Translations under genes and position numbers: made by a program
NCBI GenBank assembly: GCA_023954155.1
Contig: JAMLIO010000001.1
Span: forward strand, 124,001 to 188,000
Direction: 5' to 3'
Length of the DNA stretch: 64,000 bases
From: Pseudobdellovibrionaceae bacterium
GTDB taxonomy: Bacteria > Bdellovibrionota > Bdellovibrionia > Bdellovibrionales > UBA1609
In this document: piece by piece, positions 25,874 through 35,369 of the stretch
How the letters are laid out: every line of letters begins with the position of its first letter
Position numbering within the stretch: the stretch's first letter is position 1
Notes under the pieces: generated by a model
The model's database searches: none
Seen by the model: only the letters and a program-made list of their open reading frames with translations
Told to the model about the DNA's origin: nothing

Positions 25874-27583
25874 ATGGAATACATCTTATACTTGTTAAAT
25901 ACTTTTGGTCCCTTTTGTTTATTGTTAGGCTTTTTGATTTTTTTTCATGAGCTGGGTCACTTCGCGGTAGCTCGCTACTTTGGCGTTCGTGTTGAAGTCT
26001 TCTCGATTGGCTTTGGAAAGACTCTTTTAAAGTTCAAACGTGGAGATACAGAATATCGTCTTGCTCTCTTCCCCCTTGGTGGATTTGTGAAGATGTATGG
26101 GGATAATCCTACTGCTGAAGTTCCTGAAACGGAAAAAAAATACTCTTTTATCCATCAACCTGTTTGGCCGCGCATTGCGATTGTCCTTGCTGGACCCATT
26201 GCTAATCTTATTTTAGCTTTTGTGATTTTCTTTGTGATCGGTTTATCTGGTGAGACTCAAGTGGCTTCTACACTTGGAGACATCAAACCTGATTCTGTAG
26301 CTTACAATTCAGGACTGCGCTCTGGCGACCAGGTGCTTAAGGTCAATCAACAAGAGGTCAAATCTTTTGAGCAACTTGAAAATGAAATTGCCAAGTACCC
26401 AAATCAAGATGTCACTCTGACAGTGCTGCGTGACTCTGTGGAAATGACAGCCACGGCCCCCACCTCCATGCAAGAGAACCCCAATATTTTAAGCACCAAA
26501 AGCCAGATTCCTCAGATCGAAGGTCTGACTATGTATTCTGCCGCTTCCAATATCAGCTTTGATAAAAATTCGTTGTGGGCACAAGCAGGACTTAGGCCTT
26601 TGGATAAAGTGGAGTCCATCAACGGAATAGAAACTCCCACTCTACGTGACCTACACAAAGTCTTGGGCCAATTGAATGAAGGCGAAGCCATGACCATTGT
26701 GGCCTCACGTATCAGTAATAATTTTGAAGCCCCTCACGAAACACAAGACCCTGCACCGAAAGTGACTGAGGCACCAGCAAGTAAAAATGCGGCCAACACA
26801 CCTGTAAAGGTCACTGCCCAAGCCACTTACAATAAAGAGCTGAGTAAACTGGACGACACAGAACTTTACTTAGGACATATTCAACCTAACTCGCCTGCAG
26901 AAAAAGCTGGACTGAGAGTGGGTGATAAAATTCTACAAATCAATGACACTCCTATAGCAAAGTGGGACTCGCTTTTAAACTTAGTGAAAAACTATGATGA
27001 ATCCCAAGGTGAGCTTAAAGTGACATTTCTACGGAACTTTGAAGAGCAAGAAATCAAAGTGGTTCCTCTTATGAAGTCTATGATGAATGCCAAAGCTCAA
27101 GAAGAACGACGCCCTATCATTGGTATTGTGCCAGGACTTTTCCTACAACTTCCCGCACAAGTCAGTGTTCCTGCTGGTGGGGTTTTGGCCTCTCTACGTT
27201 ACTCTGGGGCCCAAACCAACAAATGGACTGTCTGGACCATTAACAGTATCAAAAAAGTGATTTTTGGAGAGGTCTCGCATAAAAATTTAGGTGGCCTTTT
27301 CACCATTGGACAAGTGGCAAGTCAAAGCTTTAAAGTGGGCTGGACTTATTTCCTACAGATGATGGGCATTATTTCTATTAACTTATTTTTGCTTAACCTT
27401 ATTCCCATCCCTGTACTTGATGGTGGACACCTGCTTTTCTTCTCTATTGAAGCCTTGCGCGGAAAACCTGTTAGTCCACAAAAAATGGAAATTGCGTTCT
27501 TATTTGGTTTTGTAGTTTTAGCCTCACTGATGGGATTTACTTTATTTAACGACATCCAACGCATCTTCTTCTCGGGGTGGTAA
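25874..27583 (+). CDS. rseP: Site-2 intramembrane protease RseP with three PDZ-like domains
   Basis: 569 residues; E. coli RseP has about 450. The zinc motif HELGH is at residues 25-29 in the first membrane helix; the third ligand motif PVLDGGHL is near residue 513. Between the membrane helices I count three PDZ-like segments: about 130-185 (SGLRSGDQVLKV), 210-270 (AGLRPLDKVESINGIETP) and 330-395 (AGLRVGDKILQINDTPIAKW). The second and third resemble the normal tandem; the first appears extra. An Ala/Pro/Thr-rich linker precedes the last one. It cuts anti-sigma factors and remnant signal peptides in the inner membrane. tsaB starts two bases after its stop. Confidence 0.95.
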   Translation: MEYILYLLNTFGPFCLLLGFLIFFHELGHFAVARYFGVRVEVFSIGFGKTLLKFKRGDTEYRLALFPLGGFVKMYGDNPTAEVPETEKKYSFIHQPVWPRIAIVLAGPIANLILAFVIFFVIGLSGETQVASTLGDIKPDSVAYNSGLRSGDQVLKVNQQEVKSFEQLENEIAKYPNQDVTLTVLRDSVEMTATAPTSMQENPNILSTKSQIPQIEGLTMYSAASNISFDKNSLWAQAGLRPLDKVESINGIETPTLRDLHKVLGQLNEGEAMTIVASRISNNFEAPHETQDPAPKVTEAPASKNAANTPVKVTAQATYNKELSKLDDTELYLGHIQPNSPAEKAGLRVGDKILQINDTPIAKWDSLLNLVKNYDESQGELKVTFLRNFEEQEIKVVPLMKSMMNAKAQEERRPIIGIVPGLFLQLPAQVSVPAGGVLASLRYSGAQTNKWTVWTINSIKKVIFGEVSHKNLGGLFTIGQVASQSFKVGWTYFLQMMGIISINLFLLNLIPIPVLDGGHLLFFSIEALRGKPVSPQKMEIAFLFGFVVLASLMGFTLFNDIQRIFFSGW

Positions 27584-27584
27584 T

Positions 27585-28319
27585 GTGCACCTACTCTGCA
27601 TTGAAACCAGTACCACTCAAGGGGAAATCGCCCTTTTTCATAACCAAAACCTTATCGCCCTAAGTACTTGGGATAAGGAATACACACACAGCGAAATCCT
27701 CACCGTAAAATATCAAGAGCTGCTAGCACAAAATCATTTTGAGCCCCAACTCTTAACAGATATTTTGGTGTCTTATGGGCCAGGAAGCTTTACTGGTCTA
27801 CGTGTAGGTTTAAACTTTGCTAAAAGTCTAGGATACAGTTATCAACTCCCCATTTACTTAAGCCCTAGTTTTAGAGGCGTGCTGGCTCCTAAAACCTTAC
27901 ACCTACTTCAACAGGTTCTAATACTTCGTCCTGCTCTACAAAATAGATTTTATGTAGCCCAATACTTTTTAGACACATCCCATACTATTGTTGAGAAAGT
28001 GTTGCCAGAGACTCTCACCCTCGCTCAGATCGAGGAGAGGTTTAAAGATGTTGAAAGATTAAACGTACAAGGTCCTAGACAGCTTGTCACAGCAACTGCG
28101 TGGTCAGAAGGGTTTGCCCAAAAGGTGAATTTTGTATCTGAGCCCGAAAGATTTAATTATTGTCTAAATCATTTACACTACTTTACTCATGAAAAGGATC
28201 TCATCAAATTAGAAAAAAGTGACTGGAAGAATGCTTATCCACTTTATATTCGAGCCTCAGAAGCCGAAGAGAAGATGAAATTAGGCGACTTAAAAGTACA
28301 TAAAAAAAGGACACTATGA
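27585..28319 (+). CDS. tsaB: tRNA threonylcarbamoyladenosine protein TsaB
   Basis: 244 residues starting with GTG at 27585. LLCIETSTTQGEIAL and YGPGSFTGLRVGLNFAKSLG are the TsaB hallmarks. TsaB is the scaffold partner of TsaD for t6A modification of ANN-decoding tRNAs. The C-terminal half is weakly conserved, as usual. It overlaps the next gene by four bases. Confidence 0.93.
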   Translation: MHLLCIETSTTQGEIALFHNQNLIALSTWDKEYTHSEILTVKYQELLAQNHFEPQLLTDILVSYGPGSFTGLRVGLNFAKSLGYSYQLPIYLSPSFRGVLAPKTLHLLQQVLILRPALQNRFYVAQYFLDTSHTIVEKVLPETLTLAQIEERFKDVERLNVQGPRQLVTATAWSEGFAQKVNFVSEPERFNYCLNHLHYFTHEKDLIKLEKSDWKNAYPLYIRASEAEEKMKLGDLKVHKKRTL

Positions 28320-29290
28320 GTATTCTTCTACCCTTTAAAAAAATGAGAGATCGAGCAAAAGACAGTGATACAGAGTTTTATGCCTTCGGTGGCGGTAAAG
28401 GAGGGATTGGAAAAACCTTCTTAAGTTCAAATTTTTCTATTTATTTAGCAAAAAAAGGGCGAAAAACTTTACTCGTGGACTTAGACTTGGGTGGTGCGAA
28501 TGCTCATACCTATTTAGGCGTTCAACCTCATGGACACAATCTGAAGGATTTCCTTCGTGGTAGAGTAAATACAATTCAAGACGTCATCGCTCCTACTAAT
28601 ACTCCTAATCTGTATTTGATCAAAGGCTTGGATGATTGGACTTCTGAATTTAAAATCAGTGAAGAAGAAATACAAAACTTAATTACTGCTTTAAAATCTT
28701 GTGATTTTGATGACATTATTTTTGACCTTGCAGCAGGAACTCATAATGAAACTATTGAGTTCTTTTTAGCCAGCGACAAAAAAGTTGTTGTCACAACGCC
28801 TGAACCCACAAGTATAGAAAACTCTTATCAGTTTTTAAAACGAGCTTTTCATAAGCAACTAATGAAAGCCAGCCAAGAGTTAAATTGCCATGATGAAATC
28901 GCCAAACTTCTTTTACATAAAGAAAGATTTAACTTAAAAACTCCTGCTCAACTTCTTTATTTTCTAGAAGAAAGAGAACCCAATATTGGTCGTGCATTAA
29001 AAAAGAAAATCAGAGAGATCAGTCCACAAATTTTAGTTAATCAAGCAAGATCACATCAAGATCAAATGCTTCCTGAATCTATACAAAAAATCTGTGCACA
29101 ATACTTTGATATGAAATGTGTGGCTCTAGGTTCTGTGAATTATGAGAGTGCGATCTGGCAGTCCTTACGCGCCCTCAAGCCGTTCCAAATCGAACAATTT
29201 AAGTCTAACACTTCAAATGAATTAGTACGAGTTTACGATAACCTTTTTGACGACAAACTATTGCGCAACCTCACTAGAATAGCTATATAA
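28316..29290 (+). CDS. ParA/MinD-type ATPase (FlhG-like)
   Basis: 324 residues. FGGGKGGIGKTFLSSNF is a deviant Walker A with the signature lysine; LLVDLDLGGANAHTYLG and IIFDLAAGTHNETIEFF follow as the A' and B motifs. The C-terminal third has helices and ends RNLTRIAI, which may be a membrane-binding tip. The family positions structures such as flagella, pili or chromosome loci. It is directly followed by a J-like/HTH protein, suggesting the pair works together, perhaps at a cell pole. The partner and site are unknown. Confidence 0.88.
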   Translation: MSILLPFKKMRDRAKDSDTEFYAFGGGKGGIGKTFLSSNFSIYLAKKGRKTLLVDLDLGGANAHTYLGVQPHGHNLKDFLRGRVNTIQDVIAPTNTPNLYLIKGLDDWTSEFKISEEEIQNLITALKSCDFDDIIFDLAAGTHNETIEFFLASDKKVVVTTPEPTSIENSYQFLKRAFHKQLMKASQELNCHDEIAKLLLHKERFNLKTPAQLLYFLEEREPNIGRALKKKIREISPQILVNQARSHQDQMLPESIQKICAQYFDMKCVALGSVNYESAIWQSLRALKPFQIEQFKSNTSNELVRVYDNLFDDKLLRNLTRIAI

Positions 29291-29296
29291 TAGTTT

Positions 29297-29932
29297 ATGA
29301 ATTCTCTATTTGAGGGCAAAACTCTTTACGACATCCTAGAGGTATCTCTCGACGCGTCCCCGCACGAGATCAGAGTGGCCTATGAAAAAGCCAAAATGGC
29401 CTATAGCCCTTCCAGCCCAGCCCTCTATACCATCTTTTCAGAAGAAGAAACACAAGAGCTCAATCGGCTTTTAGAGATGGCCTACAATGTTCTCAGTCAT
29501 CCTGGGCGACGTTTAGAATATGACAAGACCATAGAAAAAAAACGCCCCAAAACAACAGACGTATCTACCACTGCTGATGAATCTTCAACACCAGAAACGT
29601 CTTCTGCATCCAAATCTTCTGACGATTCTACTCGCCATTCTGTTTTTGGCAGTTATGTCTATGACGAAGATTTTGAAGCCAAGATTTTAAATGCCACAGA
29701 AATTGATGGATCATTTCTGCAAAAAATTCGCCACTATAAAAATATCACTCTCGATCAACTGAGCGAAAAATCAAAGATAAGCAAAACCTATATTCTGGCC
29801 ATAGAATCACACGATTTCGATTCCTTACCTGCCAAGGTTTTTGTAAGAGGTTTTGTGGTCCAGCTGGCCAAGCTTTTAGAATTGGACGAGCAAAAAGTTG
29901 CCAATATGTATATGAAACACTATACAGAGTAA
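29297..29932 (+). CDS. J-like domain fused to a RodZ-type HTH
   Basis: 211 residues. Residues 8-70 read like a DnaJ domain (LYDILEVSLDASPHEIRVAY ... LLEMAYNVLSHPGRRLEYD), but the HPD triad needed to stimulate DnaK is missing (AYSPSSPAL in its place). A Ser/Thr/Pro-rich linker (75-115) leads to a Cro/RodZ-type helix-turn-helix (FLQKIRHYKNITLDQLSEKS ... PAKVFVRGFVVQLAKLLEL) typical of HTH_25. No membrane segment follows, unlike RodZ. It probably acts as an adaptor for the ParA-like ATPase encoded six bases upstream. Function is inference. Confidence 0.85.
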   Translation: MNSLFEGKTLYDILEVSLDASPHEIRVAYEKAKMAYSPSSPALYTIFSEEETQELNRLLEMAYNVLSHPGRRLEYDKTIEKKRPKTTDVSTTADESSTPETSSASKSSDDSTRHSVFGSYVYDEDFEAKILNATEIDGSFLQKIRHYKNITLDQLSEKSKISKTYILAIESHDFDSLPAKVFVRGFVVQLAKLLELDEQKVANMYMKHYTE

Positions 29933-29933
29933 A

Positions 29934-30917
29934 ATGAGCCCAAACGTCCCAAACCCTATCATCATCCAAGCTCAAGGCCTTACCAAGCCCCTGCGCTTAG
30001 ACATTTTTCTCAGTCAACATTTAGAAAGTACTTCACGAAGTCTAGCTGGAAAAATCATTACCAATTCTTTTTGTGAACTTAACGGAAAGATTGTCACTCG
30101 AAGCTCCACCCTAGTGAACAATGAAGATACGATTAAAATTTTTATTCCTCAAACGCAAAAAACAACCCTAGAACCACAAAATCTTCCTTTAAATATTGTT
30201 TACGAGGATGAGGATCTAATTGTGATCAACAAAGATTTCGGCATGGTGGTTCATCCCAGTAATGGTCATCCCGATCGCACTTTAGTAAATGCCCTTTTGT
30301 ATCATTGTAAAAGTCTCTCGATGGGTTTTCACGAACACAGACCTGGCATAGTTCATAGATTGGATAAAGAAACTGGGGGTTTGATTGTTGTAGCTAAAAA
30401 TCAACCCACACATATTCATTTGGCTGAGCAATTTAAAAACAAAACTGCTGGTCGAATCTATAAGGCCTTCACTTTTAATAAATTTAAACTAAATTCTGGC
30501 ACGATAGAAACTCACCTTACAAGACATCCTAAAAATCGTATGAAGTTCTCTTCAAGTCACAACCCCAAAGTAGGAAAATTTGCACGAACACATTACGAGG
30601 TGCTGATTAACGGCCCTGTCTCTTTGGTGAAACTTCAGCTTGATACTGGACGGACCCATCAAATCCGTGTGCATCTTTCTGAAATGGGAAATCCCATTAT
30701 TCACGACGACATTTACGCCTCAGAAAATATGATCAATAATATTCAAGACCCTAGATTAAAGTCTAATATTAAAAAAATCAGTAACATGCTTTTATTTGCA
30801 GAAGAACTTCGCTTTGTTCATCCTAAAACTAAAAAAGACTTAAGCTTTAAGGTTCCACTACCCTTAAGCTTTGAAAACTTGATAAACTTTCTGAATGAAC
30901 AGAATCACGCAGTTTGA
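29934..30917 (+). CDS. RluD-family 23S rRNA pseudouridine synthase
   Basis: 327 residues. An S4-like N-terminal domain (RLDIFLSQHL) precedes the catalytic domain with GIVHRLDKETGGLIVVAKN, where the Asp is the nucleophile, and LDTGRTHQIRVHLSEMGNP. The layout is that of RluD/RluC-type enzymes; which uridines it modifies cannot be decided here. It starts one base after the stop of the HTH gene and overlaps pgeF by 23 bases. RluD next to pgeF (yfiH) is a widely conserved pairing, which favours RluD. Confidence 0.9.
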   Translation: MSPNVPNPIIIQAQGLTKPLRLDIFLSQHLESTSRSLAGKIITNSFCELNGKIVTRSSTLVNNEDTIKIFIPQTQKTTLEPQNLPLNIVYEDEDLIVINKDFGMVVHPSNGHPDRTLVNALLYHCKSLSMGFHEHRPGIVHRLDKETGGLIVVAKNQPTHIHLAEQFKNKTAGRIYKAFTFNKFKLNSGTIETHLTRHPKNRMKFSSSHNPKVGKFARTHYEVLINGPVSLVKLQLDTGRTHQIRVHLSEMGNPIIHDDIYASENMINNIQDPRLKSNIKKISNMLLFAEELRFVHPKTKKDLSFKVPLPLSFENLINFLNEQNHAV

Positions 30918-31581
30918 TGCCTTTTATTTTTCAAATGCCGACACTCAAATGGGACATCTTCTAGAAATCAACGGTTATTCTATTATATTTGGAAATAAAC
31001 ACTTTAATTTCGATCAATTGCTGGACTATGTGAGCACCAATCAACTTCATACTTCGTTTATGAATCAACAACATACTGACATTATTTTATCCACACCCTT
31101 AAATGACAGTATTGTTTGCGACGGTCTACAAACAGCTAACATCTCTGAAGCTTTGGTTGTACGTACTGCGGACTGTTTGCCTCTTGTTGCCATTAGCAAC
31201 ACTGACATTGCTATTTTACACTGCGGTCGTAAAGGACTACTTGGCGGTATCCTTGATCAATTATATTCAAAGTCTTTACAGACCCCCTATCATAGCTTTT
31301 ATATCGGACCGCATATTCATGCTCAGAGCTACGAAATTGGTTCCACATTATTTCAAGAGATTCAACAGAGTTATCCCCAATCTCAAGCATTACAAGTTTT
31401 AAATGACCGACATTGCTTTTGTCTAAGCACTTTTGCTCGTGAGCAACTCCAGGCTCACTTTCCTCTAGCCCAGATTTTTGAATTAAAAATCGACACTTTT
31501 ACAGACCAGAACTACAATAGCTATAGAAGGGATCAACAAACACAAGAACGCAACTTAAGTCTGGTTTGGAAAAAGGGATAG
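30895..31581 (+). CDS. pgeF: Peptidoglycan editing factor PgeF (YfiH, laccase-domain)
   Basis: 228 residues. The catalytic triad of the family is present: His in MNQQHTDII, Cys in RTADCLPLVA, and His in AILHCGRKG (canonical HAGWRG, so two neighbours are changed). GPHIHAQSYEIG corresponds to the usual GPCIG..YEV. In E. coli the enzyme removes wrong amino acids (L-Ser) from muropeptide precursors. It overlaps the RluD-type gene, a common order. It adds to the cell-wall theme of this window. Confidence 0.88.
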   Translation: MNRITQFDAFYFSNADTQMGHLLEINGYSIIFGNKHFNFDQLLDYVSTNQLHTSFMNQQHTDIILSTPLNDSIVCDGLQTANISEALVVRTADCLPLVAISNTDIAILHCGRKGLLGGILDQLYSKSLQTPYHSFYIGPHIHAQSYEIGSTLFQEIQQSYPQSQALQVLNDRHCFCLSTFAREQLQAHFPLAQIFELKIDTFTDQNYNSYRRDQQTQERNLSLVWKKG

Positions 31582-31583
31582 GA

Positions 31584-32057
31584 ATGAAACTCAGCTCTAT
31601 TGTGGCATCAACGTTACTCACTGCTCTAGCCATCTTTATGTATCTAAATCCAAAAGCCCGATCGTTCATCAACGAATGGGGAGGAGCATCTCAGAGAACT
31701 ATTTTGGCTTCCATAGAAACAACCACATTAAGAGGACCACACCCTTTTAAAATTTTAAAAATCAAAGAAGGACCCGAACTGTGGTTAGAAGTTTATTTTC
31801 TGATTACTGATGAGGAGGGAGTTCCTCAAAACGAACTGCATAAAAAACTAAATTTGCGTGGGGCTTTTGACGGTCATATTTTAATTCAGGAACGCGCCTC
31901 AAACCTGGCTATTGCCAATATCGATTCTGATCGAGATTTGGAAATTCTGGCTCCCACCTACGACCGCTCTATGAGTCCTATTTTAAATATCTATAAGTAT
32001 GACCCTATTTTAGAAGAGTTCAAATTATTAGACCCGTCACAAAATCCCGTATTCTAA
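31584..32057 (+). CDS. Exported or membrane-anchored protein of unknown function
   Basis: 157 residues from ATG 31584, behind GGATAGGA; an upstream TTG at 31566 is less likely. One N-terminal hydrophobic helix (IVASTLLTALAIFMYL) could anchor it in the inner membrane or be a signal peptide. The rest ends with a segment like an FG-GAP-type repeat (NLAIANIDSDRDLEILAPTY), so a small beta-structure is likely. It starts two bases after pgeF and ends four bases into the convergent lipoprotein gene. Function unknown. Confidence 0.75.
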   Translation: MKLSSIVASTLLTALAIFMYLNPKARSFINEWGGASQRTILASIETTTLRGPHPFKILKIKEGPELWLEVYFLITDEEGVPQNELHKKLNLRGAFDGHILIQERASNLAIANIDSDRDLEILAPTYDRSMSPILNIYKYDPILEEFKLLDPSQNPVF

Positions 32058-32902
32058 TCCTCTGACTTTTCTTCTACTTTTTTGACTTTGCTGATTTGAA
32101 TTCGAGCATAGATTTTTGGATCTGACTGAGCTTCAATTTGTAGAAATATTTTGCGTGGCTTTTCGTTTAACGCCAAAAGCTTTTTGTGTTTTCTTTCTTC
32201 ACGCTTTAAATACTTATCATACTCACGTGTGACATCTACATACCCTACGCCCATAACACGATCCAAAAATCTAGATTTGATATAAAGATCTCTGAACTCT
32301 TCATAGCTTTTAGGTTCAAACACATCGTTGATCTTAGCAGGCTTAGCAGACATGATGACCATCGTCTCAACATAATCACGATCATCACTGGCAGGACTTG
32401 CGCTCTCGTCTAACTCGGCTTTGAAAACCAATCCTTCACTCAGTTTGGGACTATATTCAATAGCATATTTGGCTGCCTGAATGGTCTTCCATGTCTTATC
32501 TGCATTCAATTGAACTTTAATAGGCAATGTGACTTCGTGCTTACCTTCCGACCCAAATTCAAGCCCACGAGCACAGTCTTTAATAAAGGTCTTTTGGGCA
32601 AAAGTATCGTTTAAAAATACGTGACCCTGTACACCTAAAGCCTGAGGACTTTCAAGATCGGATTCTGATTCTCTGTAATAAACCAAAACCTGTTCAGCGG
32701 CGTACTCCCCAGCCTCAATTTCCGCAACCACTTCATACTCTTCAGGATCAATATCATTTGTAATAGGATTTTTATATGGTTGATCTGGGCGTCCACAGAA
32801 CCCTCGAGTACTTGGATTCCCCGTAAAACTAGGCGTACCACTGTCACTAGTGCAAGCCGTCACTAGTCCCATAATCGTCATTATTAGTGCTATTTTTTTC
32901 AT
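32054..32902 (-). CDS. Lipoprotein closing the gliding operon
   Basis: 282 residues from ATG 32902 (AGGAC upstream); MKKIALIMTIMGLVTAC is a textbook lipoprotein signal with Cys at residue 17. The mature part has no domain I can name; it is mixed charged and ends in a Lys/Glu-rich stretch. It lies 80 bases after the TPR gene in the same direction, so it may be the last gene of the gliding operon; Glt complexes contain several small outer-membrane lipoproteins. Its role there is inference. Confidence 0.8.
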   Translation of the reverse strand: MKKIALIMTIMGLVTACTSDSGTPSFTGNPSTRGFCGRPDQPYKNPITNDIDPEEYEVVAEIEAGEYAAEQVLVYYRESESDLESPQALGVQGHVFLNDTFAQKTFIKDCARGLEFGSEGKHEVTLPIKVQLNADKTWKTIQAAKYAIEYSPKLSEGLVFKAELDESASPASDDRDYVETMVIMSAKPAKINDVFEPKSYEEFRDLYIKSRFLDRVMGVGYVDVTREYDKYLKREERKHKKLLALNEKPRKIFLQIEAQSDPKIYARIQISKVKKVEEKSED

Positions 32903-32982
32903 ATTACGTCCTAAAAAAATGGTCATTTTTTTATACCAAAAAATGACCTTACAAACAGCTATTATTTTTGTTTTTGCTATTT

Positions 32983-34611
32983 TTACTCTTTACGCGCAGC
33001 TTTATTGAGGCTATCGCATTGGTCTTTTACAGCAGAATTCAAAGAACCGTATTCGTCTTTCCAAATTTCGCCAATATAATCCCATTTCAGCTCCTTAGAA
33101 CCAAAGGCTTTAAAGGCTGTTTCTTTGCTTTCCTTGTCCTCAATTTTACCGCCAGCTAGTCTAAATCTGATGTTGTTTCCCGATCTCGAATAGATTTCAA
33201 AACGGATCAACTCAGCTTGATCAAGCTTTTCCTTTAAAGATGCTAGAGCATTATCCACTTTCACATTTAAAATTTGAGCAGCATTGACCTCAAGTTTGCT
33301 TTGTAGATTTTGTAGACTTTTAACTTTACTGGCTAATTTTTCAACCTGCCAGTTCACGCCTTTACTCAAAGAAGTGATAGAGCTTTTTAACCCTTCGTAC
33401 TCTTTTTGAGCTTCGGCAAGTTCAGCAGTCTTTTTTGCAAGTTGCTTTTCAGCACGTTTTTTACCTTTAAGGTTTGCAATATCAGACTTTAATTTTGCAA
33501 TCCTATCAATGTTTGAAATTCTGTAGTCTTCATGTTTACTTACTGTTTTAACGATTTGATTTTCAAGATTTTTCTGACTTTCGATTTCATCAATCAAATT
33601 GTTAATAGATTCTTGAACATGGATAAAGTCGATATCAATAGCTGCATATCGCAAGAGCGGAACAGGAACTCCACCCACATAAGTATCAAGTTTAGAACCA
33701 ATGCTTTGGACCAATAGATTATAATAGTTTGGTTTTTTTCTATGAGCTACAATAGATTCTTCGTATAGTTTCTTATAGAAGGTTTCAATAATTTTTAAAG
33801 CATCGTTAGCATCTGAAAAATAACACAGATTCAAAAACGCAATAGATCGAATGATGTAAGTGTCTGGCTTCCATGCTGCTCTATTTGTATTTTGATCCAC
33901 AAAGTACATATTACCCAAAGTCTCAGAATAATTTTTGCTTGCCAACTGGTTCCAACCTAATTCCATAAGGTTTTCATACCAAATAGGACTTTGAGGACTG
34001 ATCTTTTTATATTGTTCCTCGGCCTTTTTATAATCTTTTTTAGTCAAATACATTTTACCAAGAGTCGAAGACACCACGTCTGTCAATAACTGCTCTTTGC
34101 TGTTTTTAACTTTCAGTTTAGATAATCTCTCTTGAGCCTGTAAGAATAATCTTTCTGCCTCTTTATGATTTTTAGCGTTTAGATAGGCTACACCTCTAAA
34201 ATAAAGAATCTCATTATATTTGGCATGTTTTGCTGGAAAGTCTTTCGTGAAGCTTAGAACTTCAGAATACTTTTCTTTTCGGTTTAAACCTAAAGCTCTC
34301 CAATAAATAAAATCACCTTGGGTTTTTGAGGATAAACTTTTAGGTTTGATTCTTGATAGAAAGCTTTCAACCACAGATTCATAACCTGATGGCAAATTCG
34401 CCAATAGATACTCTAGTGCCGCCGAATCGTTTTCAGCCAACTTTGTCAACAAAGGCAAAGATTCTGAATACAACTTGTGTTTATGAAAACACTCTGCTGT
34501 TTTCAGGTCTCCTCTTTGAGTTGCTCTGAAGCTTACAATGCGATCAATACATTCTGCTTTAGAAACATTTGAGGTAAGCAATAAAAGTACAAATACTTTT
34601 AAAAATTTCAC
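32983..34611 (-). CDS. Exported TPR protein with coiled coil (AglT/GltE-like)
   Basis: 542 residues from GTG 34611, with AGGAG upstream. A signal peptide (FLKVFVLLLLTSNVSKAE) is followed by TPR-like helices (EILYFRGVAYLNAKNHKEAE, LGKMYLTKKDYKKAEEQYKK) up to about residue 260. A long charged coiled coil (about 340-430; AEKQLAKKTAELAEAQKEYE) and a C-terminal domain follow. In Myxococcus, AglT/GltE and AgmU/GltD are TPR proteins of the periplasmic gliding complex; the order here with TolQ/TolR proteins supports the match, though one-to-one naming is not possible by eye. Confidence 0.82.
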   Translation of the reverse strand: MKFLKVFVLLLLTSNVSKAECIDRIVSFRATQRGDLKTAECFHKHKLYSESLPLLTKLAENDSAALEYLLANLPSGYESVVESFLSRIKPKSLSSKTQGDFIYWRALGLNRKEKYSEVLSFTKDFPAKHAKYNEILYFRGVAYLNAKNHKEAERLFLQAQERLSKLKVKNSKEQLLTDVVSSTLGKMYLTKKDYKKAEEQYKKISPQSPIWYENLMELGWNQLASKNYSETLGNMYFVDQNTNRAAWKPDTYIIRSIAFLNLCYFSDANDALKIIETFYKKLYEESIVAHRKKPNYYNLLVQSIGSKLDTYVGGVPVPLLRYAAIDIDFIHVQESINNLIDEIESQKNLENQIVKTVSKHEDYRISNIDRIAKLKSDIANLKGKKRAEKQLAKKTAELAEAQKEYEGLKSSITSLSKGVNWQVEKLASKVKSLQNLQSKLEVNAAQILNVKVDNALASLKEKLDQAELIRFEIYSRSGNNIRFRLAGGKIEDKESKETAFKAFGSKELKWDYIGEIWKDEYGSLNSAVKDQCDSLNKAARKE

Positions 34612-34627
34612 GTTCGACTCCTAGAGT

Positions 34628-35347
34628 TTACAACATTACTGTTGCGCCGATTCCCAACATAGTATCGTTAATCCAACGATCCTTAACTTTACTTCCTGTA
34701 TCATATTCCACAACTTCTGAATTGTACCAACGATTTGTAAAATCAAATCTTACAGACCAGTGCTTATTCAAATAAAAGATTTGAGACAAGCCTACACCAA
34801 ACGTCAAAGCTGACTGAGTTGGACTGCCTGTATCTCTGGCTTGTTCATAGGTCGTTTGTCCTAAATGTCCTGATAAAATTAAATCGAAATATAGGATTTT
34901 ATAACCTAATAAACTCATCTTCGCATAGATCGGAGAATAGTTAATTGAAGCACCCATATAAGACTTAGTCTTACCTCTATTAAGAGTGGCTGCTCCGCTT
35001 GAAAGATCTTCTAACTCTTTAATCAAATCATTGTTTTGTAAAGAAGATGTAGAGTAATGTCCTTCAATACCCCATTTCTCAGTAAAGTAATATCCTAGAG
35101 ATAGTGTACCAAAATAACCATCATGTTGAGGGTTATTGACATGAATCCCACCTGTTGCTGAAAGCATAGGTCTGCCTTCTTTAACGAAATATCTTTTTTG
35201 AATTAAAGCATATTTCTTTTCTTGAGGGGTCCAATAGTCTTCTACCAATTGTCGGGTATTTATTCTTTTACTTTGGGCAAAAGCAGTTGTAGTTTGAACA
35301 CTCAAACTTACTGCTCCAAGAATAATTGCCATCCATAGCTTTTTCAT
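34628..35347 (-). CDS. Outer-membrane beta-barrel protein of the gliding complex
   Basis: 239 residues from ATG 35347, seven bases behind AAGGAG; the frame's earlier TTG is less likely. A signal peptide ends TTTAFAQ. The mature protein is an OmpA-like eight-strand type barrel by appearance: TLSLGYYFTEKWGIEGHYST, GVGLSQIFYLNKHWSVRFDF, and an end WINDTMLGIGATVML. GltA and GltB in Myxococcus are small barrels of the outer-membrane gliding platform, and this gene occupies an equivalent place. The exact match is inference. Confidence 0.82.
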   Translation of the reverse strand: MKKLWMAIILGAVSLSVQTTTAFAQSKRINTRQLVEDYWTPQEKKYALIQKRYFVKEGRPMLSATGGIHVNNPQHDGYFGTLSLGYYFTEKWGIEGHYSTSSLQNNDLIKELEDLSSGAATLNRGKTKSYMGASINYSPIYAKMSLLGYKILYFDLILSGHLGQTTYEQARDTGSPTQSALTFGVGLSQIFYLNKHWSVRFDFTNRWYNSEVVEYDTGSKVKDRWINDTMLGIGATVML

Positions 35348-35369
35348 CACTCGCTCCTTCAAATTCTTA

